From assembly GCA_963792655.1 (NCBI GenBank), contig CAWBWU010000009.1:1-64000 (forward strand): 64,000 bases of DNA, read 5' to 3'. Below are positions 27,670-37,097 of this stretch, in pieces. Positions within the stretch are counted from its first letter, which is position 1. Every line of letters begins with the position of its first letter. The notes beneath the pieces are model-generated. The model had not been told where the DNA came from and ran no database searches. It saw only the letters and a list, made by a program, of their open reading frames with translations. The position numbers and the translations under genes were made by a program. The stretch is from DOZZ01 sp963792655 (GTDB lineage Bacteria; Acidobacteriota; Terriglobia; Bryobacterales; Bryobacteraceae).

Positions 27670-29856
27670 TGCATGTTCCGCTTGAAGAAGTCCGCTGCGC
27701 GCTGGAAGCAGTCGATCAACGTTTCCTCACGAGCAAACGAGTGCGTCTCTTCGGGATAGAAGATCTGCTCAAAGGGCTTGCCTTCGTGAATCAACTTTTC
27801 GGTGAGCTGAATATCGTCCTGAAAAAGCACGTTGTCATCGATGATGCCGTGGATGATCAATAGCGGGTTCTTGAGCTGGCTCGAATACGTGATCGGCGAA
27901 CTGCGACGGTATGCTTCGGGGTTGTCCTGCGGCCGGTTCAGGCGTTGCTGCGTGTAAGTAGCGTTGTAGTTCTCCCACTGCGTCACAGCTGCCACAGAAA
28001 CGCCGGCCCGAAACACGTCGGGTGCGCGGAACATGGCCATGTCGGTCATGAAGCCGCCATAGCTCCAGCCCCAGATACCCAGCCGGTTCATATCGATGTT
28101 GCCCAGCTGGCGCGCATAGTCGACCTGACCTAAGACATCGTTCAAATCGGGACCGCCCATATCGAGATAGACGCCGCTACGCCAGTCACGGCCGTAGCCT
28201 GAACTGCCGCGGTAGTCGAGATCAAAGACGACATAGCCGGCATTCGCAAGATAGCTGTTGAACACATAGCGGAGTTCCTGATAGCTGCCCCACTGAGCGA
28301 GCACGCTGGTCGCATAACCAGAGCCGTGGATGAAGAACACCGCCGGCCAGTGCTTGCCCTTCTTGTCCGGGTCGTATCCGGGCGGCAGCAGCATCTTCGC
28401 GTGTACGATTTTGCCGTCTCCACGCGCGGGGAACTCATAGAAGCGGGTATTGCGGCCAGGGGTACTTCGCGAAATCGGCGCGCTCGGAAACAGTAACCCG
28501 GTGGCCGTCGACGTAGAGATCGAGCGGATGATCCAGGTCGGCATGCATCACCGCCTGGTGCTGACCGTCGTCAGAGGCAATACCGATGTTGATACCGGGC
28601 TCTTTCGTTAAGCGTTCCTTGCCCGAGCCGTCGGGCCGCACGCGAAAGAACTGGCGCTCATGCGGCGAGGTTTCGGTGGACGTGAAGTAAAGGTAACCGC
28701 CGGCCCATTGCGGCTCCGCTGGATAGATGCCGCGTTCCGAGCGAACTTCCCAGGCGCCTTTCGTAACTTGTACCGGAACGGCCGAAGCATCGAGGCCCAA
28801 CGTATAGAGGTGCGCGAAGCCGTCCTTCTCGCTCGTGAAGAAGATCGATTTGGAATCGGGCGACCATCCGGCCGCGCCGCTGAAGGCCCATGCCGGATCT
28901 TTCTCTTCATAGAGCAAGCGGGCCCTGCCCGAAGCTGCGGTGATCAGCAGAACCTGTTCGCGTTTCAGATCAGCGGACGCAACCGTTTTGATCAGCAGCT
29001 TGGAATCGGGCGACCACTCAGGCAGACCGAAGCCCCACGTTTTATCGCCCAGAGGACCGGCCTGAACCGCCGTGGCTTTATCGCTATCGCTCGCGATGAG
29101 AAACAACTTGGTCGTACCCGGCTCATCCCCAGCGACGTCGCGAGAGAACGGACGCGCTGCCACGAAGCGTCCGGAATAGTTAGGCAACACCTGGTTGCGT
29201 GTTGCGCCCGGAGTGCGCGTCGAGTAAACAAACATGCGGCCGTCCGGCGACCAGCGGTACGCCGCGATGTTTTCCGCCGAGCCGATCTGCCGAAGCTGAC
29301 CGGTGGTCAGGTCCTGTACCAACAGCGCACCGCCGCGGGTGTAGGCGAGTTGGTGCGCGTCGGGGGAGAACTGCGGATTGGTCTCAGCAGCCTTCGTGCG
29401 CGTGAGCCGAAACGGAAGTTTTGCTCCATCGGTGTCGACTAAGTAGAGATCGCCGAGGTAAGAGTATGCGATGTGCTTACCGTCAGGCGACAGAGCAAAG
29501 TTGGACAGCCCTGTCTGCGGCAACTGGTACGCCTTCTGCCGTTCATCGATCTCGGGCTGATTGTACTCGTCTGGCTCGGCTTCGAGATGCGTCAAACGCG
29601 TGAGCTTCCTGGCGTTCGCATCGTATGCGTAAAGATCGAGAAACGGCTGCCCTTCGGAGTTCCAAAGAAAGGCCAGGGTCGCGCTCTCGCGAGCCCACTT
29701 GACCCCCGACGGCGGCGTGCCCCAAAGAAAGGGACGCGTGAACAGCCGGCTCAAGGGCCAGTGCTGGTCGGGTTGTCGTGTGGGTTCGGAAGAAGTAGCC
29801 GCACCGGCAAGCGCGCAAACTGCAGGCAGAAGTGCGAAGAATCGCAAGGACCGCAT
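27666..29856 (-). CDS. S9-family prolyl oligopeptidase, DPP IV type (one frameshift)
   Basis: The N-terminal part (28435-29856) has a signal peptide (AGAATS near residue 22) and a propeller domain with LSPDGKHIAYSYLGDLYLV-like blades. The C-terminal part (to 27666) has the catalytic serine in WGWSYGGFM, the aspartate in HGIIDDNV and the histidine in PEETHSF. The two frames join at 28445-28447: dropping one base from the GGG run turns CAATACCCGC into QYRFYEF and restores continuity. The full product would have about 730 residues and cleave dipeptides after proline in the periplasm, feeding the two downstream permeases. It heads the operon. Confidence 0.88.
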
Positions 29857-29885
29857 CGAAGCGCCATGATAGCGTAACGTGCTGC

Positions 29886-30485
29886 CTAACTTACAGGCTT
29901 GGTAAATTTCACGTCCGAGACGCCCAGAGCATGCAGCAGATTCGAGATGCTCATCTGCGCATTACGCGTTGCGTCACTCAAGATACCCTCTTCGATCGCA
30001 GCCTTCCGTACGTCGTCGATGGCGGCCAGCCGGGCTTTGTGTTCCAGGTCGTTATCCGGCGCAACCCAGGGAGTCCACCACGTGATGCTGCGGTTCCACA
30101 CGCGCGTCTGCTTCTCGTTGATGTACGCGTCGACGATGTGCGCTTCGGGTAAGCCGATGGTCACGGCATGTGGCCCACGCATCTGCACGTTGTATTGCGT
30201 CATGTCCTTCAGGCTCACGCCGGCCAGCACTTTCGCTTGCACCAGAAGCAGGATCGACTCCGAACCTACCGGCACCTTCTGTTCCTTGAGCGCCACTACT
30301 TTCTCGACCAGGTAGCGCACCGTGACAAGATCGTTCAACTGCTGTACTTCGCGCACCACCGCGGGAGTGTCCACGCCGGACCGAAAGAAAGTGCCCGGCG
30401 GCGCGATCCACCGGACATATGCCACGAAGCCGACGAACAACACAAAGAGCAGGCCCGTTGAGACGAACGCAATCAATTTCGACAT
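29886..30485 (-). CDS. DUF4230-like membrane-anchored protein
   Basis: The 199-residue protein has one N-terminal transmembrane segment (about residues 5-24) and a periplasmic part rich in short beta and helical stretches. The order (VVREVQQLNDLVTVRY early, then AKVLAGVSLKDM, then ARLAAIDDVRKAAIEEGIL) matches what I know of DUF4230 proteins. Function is unknown. It follows the peroxiredoxin gene by 9 bp on the same strand and probably shares its transcript. Confidence 0.7.
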   Translation of the reverse strand: MSKLIAFVSTGLLFVLFVGFVAYVRWIAPPGTFFRSGVDTPAVVREVQQLNDLVTVRYLVEKVVALKEQKVPVGSESILLLVQAKVLAGVSLKDMTQYNVQMRGPHAVTIGLPEAHIVDAYINEKQTRVWNRSITWWTPWVAPDNDLEHKARLAAIDDVRKAAIEEGILSDATRNAQMSISNLLHALGVSDVKFTKPVS

Positions 30486-30494
30486 AACGGTCTG

Positions 30495-30950
30495 TCAGCG
30501 TGCAGCGGCAAGAACCTCGCCCACCGGGGGTTTGCCACGTTTCGCAAACCGGATCACGCCCTCGGGATCGATGACATAGACCGTCCGGAATATCAGTAGC
30601 CAGAGCGCCGCGTTGTAAGCTGCTGCTACCTGGCGACGGTCGTCGACGAGGAGGGGGAAGGGCAGACTGATCTTCTGCCGGAAGCTCTGGTGGCTCAGCG
30701 CGGGCGCCGCGTTGATGCCAAACACCACCGAATTGGTCTTTATCGCGTCCTCCCAACGATCGCGAAATTGACTCAGTTGTGTGCGGCAGATCGGCGTATT
30801 GTCACCCGGGTAAAAGATCAGCACCACATTCTTCCCGCGCAGGGCGGAGAGCTTTACAACCTTCCCCTGTTCATCGGGCAAACTGAAATCGGGTGCGGGC
30901 GTACCGGTTGCGAGCGGACCGGGCAAAAACCAGGGCATCAGCATCAGCAT
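30495..30950 (-). CDS. Peroxiredoxin (AhpC/TSA, PrxQ/Bcp-like)
   Basis: The 151-residue thioredoxin-fold protein reduces peroxides through a peroxidatic cysteine in YPGDNTPICRTQ (Cys near residue 55). The second cysteine five residues later, present in E. coli Bcp (TPGCTxxxC), is absent here, so it is probably a 1-Cys enzyme or uses a partner. The N-terminus is mildly hydrophobic (MLMLMPWFLPG), which leaves export open. It is divergent from the histidine kinase at 31078. Confidence 0.85.
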   Translation of the reverse strand: MLMLMPWFLPGPLATGTPAPDFSLPDEQGKVVKLSALRGKNVVLIFYPGDNTPICRTQLSQFRDRWEDAIKTNSVVFGINAAPALSHQSFRQKISLPFPLLVDDRRQVAAAYNAALWLLIFRTVYVIDPEGVIRFAKRGKPPVGEVLAAAR

Positions 30951-31077
30951 AGGCTGTCGAACCAGATGTTATCCACCCGGCGCGCCGATTTCCGTGTAGC
31001 CTCAATGGGGACAGAGATTTTGTGACCAGAAGCCGCCACCTATTCGACCGCGGGATGCACCGCCTCCGAGTGCGTCA

Positions 31078-34000
31078 ATGAGCGACGCGTACAACGCTCT
31101 CCATCTGCCCGAAGGTAGCGAGGTCGCGAAGCTGATACGGGGTATCGACTGGCGCGCGACATCGCTCGGCCCGATGGAACAGTGGTCTGCAAGCCTTCGC
31201 TCAGCTTTGTCGTTTTGTCTGGCGTCGCGTTACCCCATGCAAATCTTTTGGGGCCCGGACTTCGTGCGGATCTACAACGACGCATTCATCCCGATCGTGG
31301 GCCAGCTGCGGCACCCGCAATTTCTGGGCAAAGCCGGTCAAGAGTGCTGGCCGGAAGTGTGGCACGAAGTGTTGCCAACGCTCACTCAGGTTCGCGAGAC
31401 CGGGGCTGCGTCGTGGGCTGAAGACCAGCACTTCACGTTGGAGCGTGGCGGGTTCGATGAGGAAACGTATTTCACGAATTCGTTCAGTCCGATTCACGAG
31501 GAGGATGGCTCGGTTGGCGGCGTTCTCTGCGTCTGCAGTGAGACCACAACCCGAGTGGTGCGCGAGCGCCGCCTGACCACGCTGCGGCGGCTCACCATCG
31601 ATGCGCGAACCCCGGACGAAGCTGGCGTACTGGCCGCAAACGTCCTACTCGAAGATCCTGAAGACATTCCGTTTGCGCTGATCTTCTTGATTGACGAAAG
31701 CGGGACGGAAGCCACACTGGTCGGGCAGGCGGGCGCTGCGGAAGGTTTAGCGGCGGCACGCGTGATGCTCGACAACGAAACGGAACTCCTCTCGCCCTGG
31801 GGACTAAGGCGCGTGGTTGCGGAGAACCGGCCGCAGATCGTGAAAGATCTGCATGAGCGCATGGATGCCGCGCATCTTCGCATTCCTGAAAAGTTCCCGC
31901 GCTCCTGCATGGTAGTTCCGATGGCGCGCATCGGGCAGGGGCGGCCATCCGCGGTGCTGGTGGCAGGAATCAGTGCAACCAGGCCTCTCGATCAGGAGTA
32001 CCGCGATTTCCTGCTGACGGTAGCGGAGCAGGTGGGCGCTGTGATGACCAACGCGCGGGCTTACGAAAGCTTGCGTGAAAGCCGCGAACGGCTGCGCACA
32101 TCGCTGGAGGCGTCCGGCACGGGCACGCTGCGCTGGGATGTGCGGACGAACCGCCTGGATTGGGATGAGAGCCTGGATCGTCTGTTCGGCTTTGCTCCCC
32201 GCGCGCTTAAGCCATCGCTGAAAAACTTTCTGGCGCTGATTCATGCGGAAGATCGCCCCGGTGTCATCGACGGCTACGAGAAGTGTGCGCTCGAAGGTGC
32301 GGACTTCGAGCGGGAATTTCGCGTCATCCAGGCCGACAACAGTATTCGCTGGCTTTATAACCGCGCAAAAACGTTTCGCGATGATCAGGGGCGGCCCGCT
32401 TATGTAACCGGCGCATGCGTCGACATCACCGCTCGCAAGCGTTCGGATCAACAGGCCGCAGCACGAGCCAAGCTTTCTGCTTTAGGGGCAGATGTCGGCG
32501 TAGCCATCACGCAGAGCGACTCCATGACGGAGATGCTGCGGAAGTGTTCCGAAGCAATCGTGACCCATCTGGATGCGGCTTTCGCGCGTATCTGGACGCT
32601 CGAGGAAGAGACGAATACGCTCGTGCTGCAATCCAGCGCCGGCATGTACACCCACACTAACGGTCCGCACGGCCGTGTGCCCGTGGGCAAGTTCAAGATC
32701 GGCCTGATCGCGGAAGAACGCCTGCCGCATCTGACCAACGACGTGTTGACCGATCCGCGCGTGGGCGATCACGATTGGGCGCTGCGCGAAGGCATGGTGG
32801 CGTTTGCCGGTTATCCGCTGCTGGTGGACAACCGGCTGATCGGAGTCGTTGCTGTATTCGCGCGCCACGAACTCGATGACGATGCATTACGCGCGCTGGC
32901 GCTGGTCGCTAATAGCGTTGGCGTCGGTATCCAGCGCAAGCGGAACGAGCAGGCGCTGCTCGAAGGGGAGGCGCGTAAGACCGCGATCCTCGAAACGGCG
33001 CAGGACTGTTTCATCACCATCAATCACGAAAGCCGCATTCTGGAATTCAATCCCGCGGCCGAGCGCACGTTCGGCTACAAGCGCGCCGATGTCCTCGGGA
33101 AGCTGATGCCCGACCTGATTGTGCCGCCTGAGTTGCGTGAGCAGCACCTGGCGGGCGTGAAGCGCTATCTCGCCTCGGGGCAAACGGTCGTGATTGGCAA
33201 GCGGCTTGAACTGGAGGCCCTGCGCTCCGACGGAACGCGTTTCCCGACGGAGCTTTCTGTCGTCCGCATTCCTTCCGATGGCCCAGTGCTTTTCACCGCG
33301 ACATTGCGCGACATCACCGATCGCAAGCAGGCCGAGAAAGATCTGCTCGACGCGAAGGAAGCGGCGGAATCGGCCAATCGGGCGAAGAGCCAGTTCCTCG
33401 CCAACATGAGTCATGAGCTGCGGACACCGCTCAACGCCATCATCGGCTACAGCGAGATGCTGGAGGAAGAAGCGGCGGAACTGGGCGCCGCCGGGCTCAC
33501 TGGAGATCTCACCAAGATTCACACGGCGGGCAAGCACCTTCTGGCGCTGATCAGCGACGTACTTGATCTGTCGAAGATCGAAGCCGGCAAGATGGATCTG
33601 TTCCTTGAGAGCTTCGACACGGCGGCGATGGTGCGCGAAGTCTGCAGCACCGTCGAGCCGATGATGATGAAGAATCACAACCGCTTTGAAGCCGACATCG
33701 ACCCGTCACTGGGCGTGATGCATGCCGACCTGACCAAGGTGCGCCAAAGTCTTTTCAATCTGCTCTCGAATGCTGCAAAGTTCACCCAGGATGGGGTGAT
33801 CACGTTCAAAGCCGGCGTGGAAACTTCCGCAAGCAGTGAGTATCTTCGCTTTGACGTGCGGGACACGGGGCTTGGCATTCCCGCGGACCGGCTCGCGCAC
33901 CTGTTCCAGCCGTTCTCTCAGCTCGATAGCTCGACATCGAAAAAGTTCGGCGGATCCGGGCTGGGTCTCGCCATTACCCGGCGCTTCTGCCAGATGATGG

Positions 34001-34902
34001 GCGGTGATGTGACGGTCGAGAGCGAGCCGGGCAAAGGCTCGCGGTTTACGATTCTTTTGCCGCGCAAAGTGCAGGAGTCCGCTTCGCCGGCGCCTGAGCC
34101 GGCGCGACATTCGATAGCTGAATCGAATGGACGCCCGGTCGTGCTGGTGATCGACGACGACAGCGCCGCGCGCGATCTGATGCAGCGATACCTGGCTCGC
34201 GAAGGGGTGCACGCTGTGCTGGCGGCATCCGGCGAAGAAGGCCTGCGTTTGGCCCGTGAGCAGCACCCCAGCTTGATCACACTCGACGTGATCATGCCCG
34301 GGATGGATGGTTGGACCGTTCTGCAGACCCTGAAATCCGATCCTGCATTGCACGATATCCCGGTCATCATGACCACGATGCTCGGCGAGCGAGGCATGGG
34401 TTATGCGCTCGGCGCGGCCGACTATTTGATGAAGCCGATCACGCGCGAGAAGCTGATCGAGGTTTTGAACCGGCATAAGTGTGAGCCGCCGCCCTGCTCG
34501 GTGCTGCTCGTCGAGGATGATGAAAGCTCGCGCTCCATGTTGTCCGCCATGCTGGCGCGTGAAGGATGGCAGGTCAGCACCGCGGCCGATGGCATCGAGG
34601 CGTTCGCGAAGCTGCAGGAACATCTGCCGCACTTGATCCTGCTCGACTTGATGATGCCTAACATGGACGGCTTTGAGTTCAGCATCGAATTGCGGAAGCG
34701 CGAGGCCTGGAGCAGAGTACCCATCGCTGTTCTGACTGCCAAGGATCTGACCCAGGAAGACCGCACGCGGCTCAACGGGCACGTTGAGAAGATTCTGATC
34801 AAGGGCAACCTGAGCAAAAGCGATCTGCAGCGGGAATTGCACGAGCTTGTAAGCCGATATATCTCGTTCGGAAACCGTGCCGTTCCGCGCGCAGAGCATT
34901 AG
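31078..34902 (+). CDS. Hybrid sensor histidine kinase with two C-terminal receiver domains
   Basis: The 1,274-residue protein has no membrane segment and seems cytoplasmic. The order is an N-terminal PAS-like domain (about 15-160), GAF (about 165-320), PAS (about 340-460), GAF (about 465-625), PAS (about 640-755), HisKA with His779 in MSHELRTPLN, a HATPase domain with GLGIPADRL and GGSGLGLAIT, then receivers with Asp1070 (LDVIMPGMDG) and Asp1190 (LDLMMPNMDG). No output or HPt domain is present, so a separate partner is expected. No response-regulator gene adjoins it. The ligands of the two GAF domains are unknown. Confidence 0.92.
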   Translation: MSDAYNALHLPEGSEVAKLIRGIDWRATSLGPMEQWSASLRSALSFCLASRYPMQIFWGPDFVRIYNDAFIPIVGQLRHPQFLGKAGQECWPEVWHEVLPTLTQVRETGAASWAEDQHFTLERGGFDEETYFTNSFSPIHEEDGSVGGVLCVCSETTTRVVRERRLTTLRRLTIDARTPDEAGVLAANVLLEDPEDIPFALIFLIDESGTEATLVGQAGAAEGLAAARVMLDNETELLSPWGLRRVVAENRPQIVKDLHERMDAAHLRIPEKFPRSCMVVPMARIGQGRPSAVLVAGISATRPLDQEYRDFLLTVAEQVGAVMTNARAYESLRESRERLRTSLEASGTGTLRWDVRTNRLDWDESLDRLFGFAPRALKPSLKNFLALIHAEDRPGVIDGYEKCALEGADFEREFRVIQADNSIRWLYNRAKTFRDDQGRPAYVTGACVDITARKRSDQQAAARAKLSALGADVGVAITQSDSMTEMLRKCSEAIVTHLDAAFARIWTLEEETNTLVLQSSAGMYTHTNGPHGRVPVGKFKIGLIAEERLPHLTNDVLTDPRVGDHDWALREGMVAFAGYPLLVDNRLIGVVAVFARHELDDDALRALALVANSVGVGIQRKRNEQALLEGEARKTAILETAQDCFITINHESRILEFNPAAERTFGYKRADVLGKLMPDLIVPPELREQHLAGVKRYLASGQTVVIGKRLELEALRSDGTRFPTELSVVRIPSDGPVLFTATLRDITDRKQAEKDLLDAKEAAESANRAKSQFLANMSHELRTPLNAIIGYSEMLEEEAAELGAAGLTGDLTKIHTAGKHLLALISDVLDLSKIEAGKMDLFLESFDTAAMVREVCSTVEPMMMKNHNRFEADIDPSLGVMHADLTKVRQSLFNLLSNAAKFTQDGVITFKAGVETSASSEYLRFDVRDTGLGIPADRLAHLFQPFSQLDSSTSKKFGGSGLGLAITRRFCQMMGGDVTVESEPGKGSRFTILLPRKVQESASPAPEPARHSIAESNGRPVVLVIDDDSAARDLMQRYLAREGVHAVLAASGEEGLRLAREQHPSLITLDVIMPGMDGWTVLQTLKSDPALHDIPVIMTTMLGERGMGYALGAADYLMKPITREKLIEVLNRHKCEPPPCSVLLVEDDESSRSMLSAMLAREGWQVSTAADGIEAFAKLQEHLPHLILLDLMMPNMDGFEFSIELRKREAWSRVPIAVLTAKDLTQEDRTRLNGHVEKILIKGNLSKSDLQRELHELVSRYISFGNRAVPRAEH

Positions 34903-35034
34903 AAAACCCTTTACTTAATTTCCCTCGCGGGTTTACTCTGAGGTCAAAGCAATTCAGCGAGCAGAAAAACTATGGCGCGCGTAACTACGTTTGCACTCCA
35001 TTTGGTAAAGGTTTTCTTCCAGATGGAACCCGTC

Positions 35035-35095
35035 TACCGGCTCCGGTAAGACGCTGTCATCGATCCTCTCCTGCGGTATCGGAACCGAGGCCGCA
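35035..35095 (+). other. Possible structured leader in the gap before the porin gene
   Basis: The 392-bp gap 34903-35294 holds no ORF. Two hairpins are visible: TACCGGCTCCGGTA at 35035-35048, and TGCGG at 35072-35076 pairing with CCGCA at 35091-35095 around an inner TCGGAACCGA. They lie about 200 bp upstream of the porin start and might belong to a transcript leader. I match them to no riboswitch class I know, so this is only a structural note. Confidence 0.3.
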
Positions 35096-35294
35096 TACGC
35101 CGGAAGACTGTGCCGTCAGACCCCCGGTAAAGATTCAATAAGTGACATTAAGCCAATTGAAATTATTGATTGGCATTTAAGGACTTCCGCTTCATACCAT
35201 CGTGTAAACCCAGTTTGACCTGATCCGGTCCGCCTTACCGGCGTTAATCGGAGATGGATGCTTCGCTATCACCACAAACTCTGGAGGTAACACT

Positions 35295-36437
35295 ATGGTT
35301 CGCCGGCTTCTTCCATACTTCGCTGCTATTGCCACCGTGTTTGCGCCGCACGCATTCTCACAAGGCACGCCGGAAACGCCTCCGCCGCCCCCGGCTGCGG
35401 CTGCTGCAGCGACTCCGCCACCCTCGGCCTGGACGCAACATGGCGTCGACATCTATCTACTGGGCGACGGGTATGGCGATCTTAACTTCAACCACCCGTC
35501 ATCGGGATACAACAATCTCTATAACTTCGACGATAAAGCGAATCAGTTGAAAGTGAACTTCGCCAAGATCAGCCTGGAGAAGGCATCGGGCATGTTCGGC
35601 TTTCGCTTTGATGCGGGCGTCGGCCGCACACTCGATGTGATCAGCGCTGCTGACGATGGCCCTGAAGGCATGAAGTATCTGGAGCAGGCGTACGGTGAGT
35701 TTCGCCCGGCGCACGCCCACGGCATCCAAATCGATTTCGGAAAGTTCGTCACCAGTGCTGGCGCCGAGGTGATCGAGAGCAACAGTAACTGGAACTACTC
35801 GCGCAGCATTCTGTTCGCCTGGGCGATTCCTTACTACCACTTCGGCGTGCGCGCGACAATTCCGATCAACAAAACGTTCAGCGCCGGCGTGCAGTTGGTA
35901 AATGGCTGGAACAGCGTTGGCGACAATAACGGCATCAAGACGCTCGGTTTGGTTGGCGTGGTGACGGCCAAGAAGGCAGTGTGGACGACCACGCTCTACA
36001 CGGGCCCGCAACGGGAAGGACTGTTCACGGCGCATCGCAACCTGATCGATAGCGTGGTGGTGCTGACGCCGAATGATAAGTCGAGCTACTACGTGAACGT
36101 CGATTACGGTGACGACCGCCAACCTGGTGGCATCCGGCAGAAGTGGGCCGGCGTGGCGGGTGCGGCGCGTTTCCAGTTGAACAAAGTGTTCGCATTCGCG
36201 CCACGTGCTGAGATCTATACCGACTTCGACGGATTCAACACAGGTGTCGCGCAGTCGGTGAAAGAAGTAACGCTCACGGGTGAAGCGAAGCTGCACGAAG
36301 GACTGCTTGCCCGTCTGGAGTACCGGCACGACAACTCGGACAAGCCCTACTTCGATCGCGGCGCGGGGTACATGGTTTCGAACAACCAGAACACTCTGAC
36401 GCTGGGCCTCATTGCTTTCATCGGCCCGAAGAAATAG
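35295..36437 (+). CDS. Outer-membrane beta-barrel porin (OmpL-like, BBP2 type)
   Basis: The 380-residue protein has a signal peptide (about 1-22, APHAFSQ), a short Pro/Ala-rich linker, then alternating amphipathic strands through to the end (GLIAFIGPKK). The strong ribosome site GGAGGT precedes ATG 35295. The layout (short linker, barrel with YxNVDYGDD-like strands) is that of putative beta-barrel porin-2 proteins. Its place just before glnB and glutamine synthetase suggests it helps nitrogenous solutes enter, but this is inference from neighbours only. Confidence 0.72.
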   Translation: MVRRLLPYFAAIATVFAPHAFSQGTPETPPPPPAAAAAATPPPSAWTQHGVDIYLLGDGYGDLNFNHPSSGYNNLYNFDDKANQLKVNFAKISLEKASGMFGFRFDAGVGRTLDVISAADDGPEGMKYLEQAYGEFRPAHAHGIQIDFGKFVTSAGAEVIESNSNWNYSRSILFAWAIPYYHFGVRATIPINKTFSAGVQLVNGWNSVGDNNGIKTLGLVGVVTAKKAVWTTTLYTGPQREGLFTAHRNLIDSVVVLTPNDKSSYYVNVDYGDDRQPGGIRQKWAGVAGAARFQLNKVFAFAPRAEIYTDFDGFNTGVAQSVKEVTLTGEAKLHEGLLARLEYRHDNSDKPYFDRGAGYMVSNNQNTLTLGLIAFIGPKK

Positions 36438-36502
36438 CAGTAGAGGTTGGTTCCGCTGCATCAACGCTGTACTATTTCTGAGTACTGTTCGAAAGGATGC
36501 TA

Positions 36503-36841
36503 ATGAAACGAATCGAGGCTGTGATCCAGCCATTCAAGCTCGACGCGGTCAAGGAAGCGTTGATTTCAATTGGCACGGAGGGCATGACCGTGAGCGAGGT
36601 TCGCGGGCATGGCCGACAGAAGGGCCATAAGGAGGTCTACCGCGGACAGGAATACAGCGTGGACCTGCTGCCCAAAGTGAAGGTGGAACTGGTGGTCAGC
36701 GACGAGCGCCTGGAAGACGTGCTCAAGGCCATCAGTGACGCAGCGCGTACGGGGAAGATCGGCGATGGAAAGATTTTCGTCTCCGAAGTCGCCACCGCCA
36801 TGCGTATTCGAAATGGCGACCGGGGCGACGCGGCGCTTTAG
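36503..36841 (+). CDS. glnB: Nitrogen regulatory protein P-II
   Basis: P-II senses 2-oxoglutarate and ATP/ADP and signals to nitrogen enzymes. From ATG 36503, preceded by AAAGGA, the protein has 112 residues. It shows the T-loop with Tyr51 in RGQEYSVD, the usual uridylylation site, and the C-terminal TGKIGDGKIFV nucleotide-binding stretch. An ATG two codons earlier lacks a ribosome site. Lying between a porin and glutamine synthetase, with its own terminator, it fits control of ammonium assimilation. Confidence 0.95.
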   Translation: MKRIEAVIQPFKLDAVKEALISIGTEGMTVSEVRGHGRQKGHKEVYRGQEYSVDLLPKVKVELVVSDERLEDVLKAISDAARTGKIGDGKIFVSEVATAMRIRNGDRGDAAL

Positions 36842-36863
36842 AACTCAGTACCGCCCCACTCCT

Positions 36864-36899
36864 GCAGCTCACCGGCCCTCGGTGAGCTGCATTTCTTTT
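36864..36899 (+). terminator. Rho-independent terminator after glnB
   Basis: The stem GCAGCTCACCG/CGGTGAGCTGC with a five-base loop is followed by ATTTCTTTT, 23 bases after the glnB stop. Confidence 0.85.
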
Positions 36900-37042
36900 G
36901 TGCCCGCTCTTCGCCCCATAAACAACAGCCCACCCTGCGTACAAAATAAATTGATGAGAATTGCCTGCGAAGACGGCGGGCGATTTTTGATAATGAAACA
37001 ATAGCCAGAACCGAAGCGCTGCGCGCAAGATGCCCGAGAGCC

Positions 37043-37072
37043 TTGTCTGTGCGGCGCTGACATTTCTAAAAT
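37043..37072 (+). promoter_or_regulatory. Possible sigma-70 promoter of the glutamine synthetase gene
   Basis: TTGTCT at 37043-37048 and TAAAAT at 37067-37072 are separated by 18 bases and lie 26 bases before the start codon. This matches the consensus only fairly. I see no convincing -24/-12 sigma-54 element. Confidence 0.35.
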
Positions 37073-37097
37073 TTTCTGCAAGTATCCAAGGAGATCG

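Noticed and set aside
33706..34899. 397-residue antisense ORF opposite the hybrid kinase
   Set aside because: It is the mirror frame of a GC-rich gene with clear domains on the plus strand; no domain or ribosome site supports it.
35035..35095. Known riboswitch (TPP, cobalamin, SAM, c-di-GMP, guanidine, glutamine) before the porin gene
   Set aside because: Two hairpins are present, but none of the conserved loop sequences of these classes could be found.
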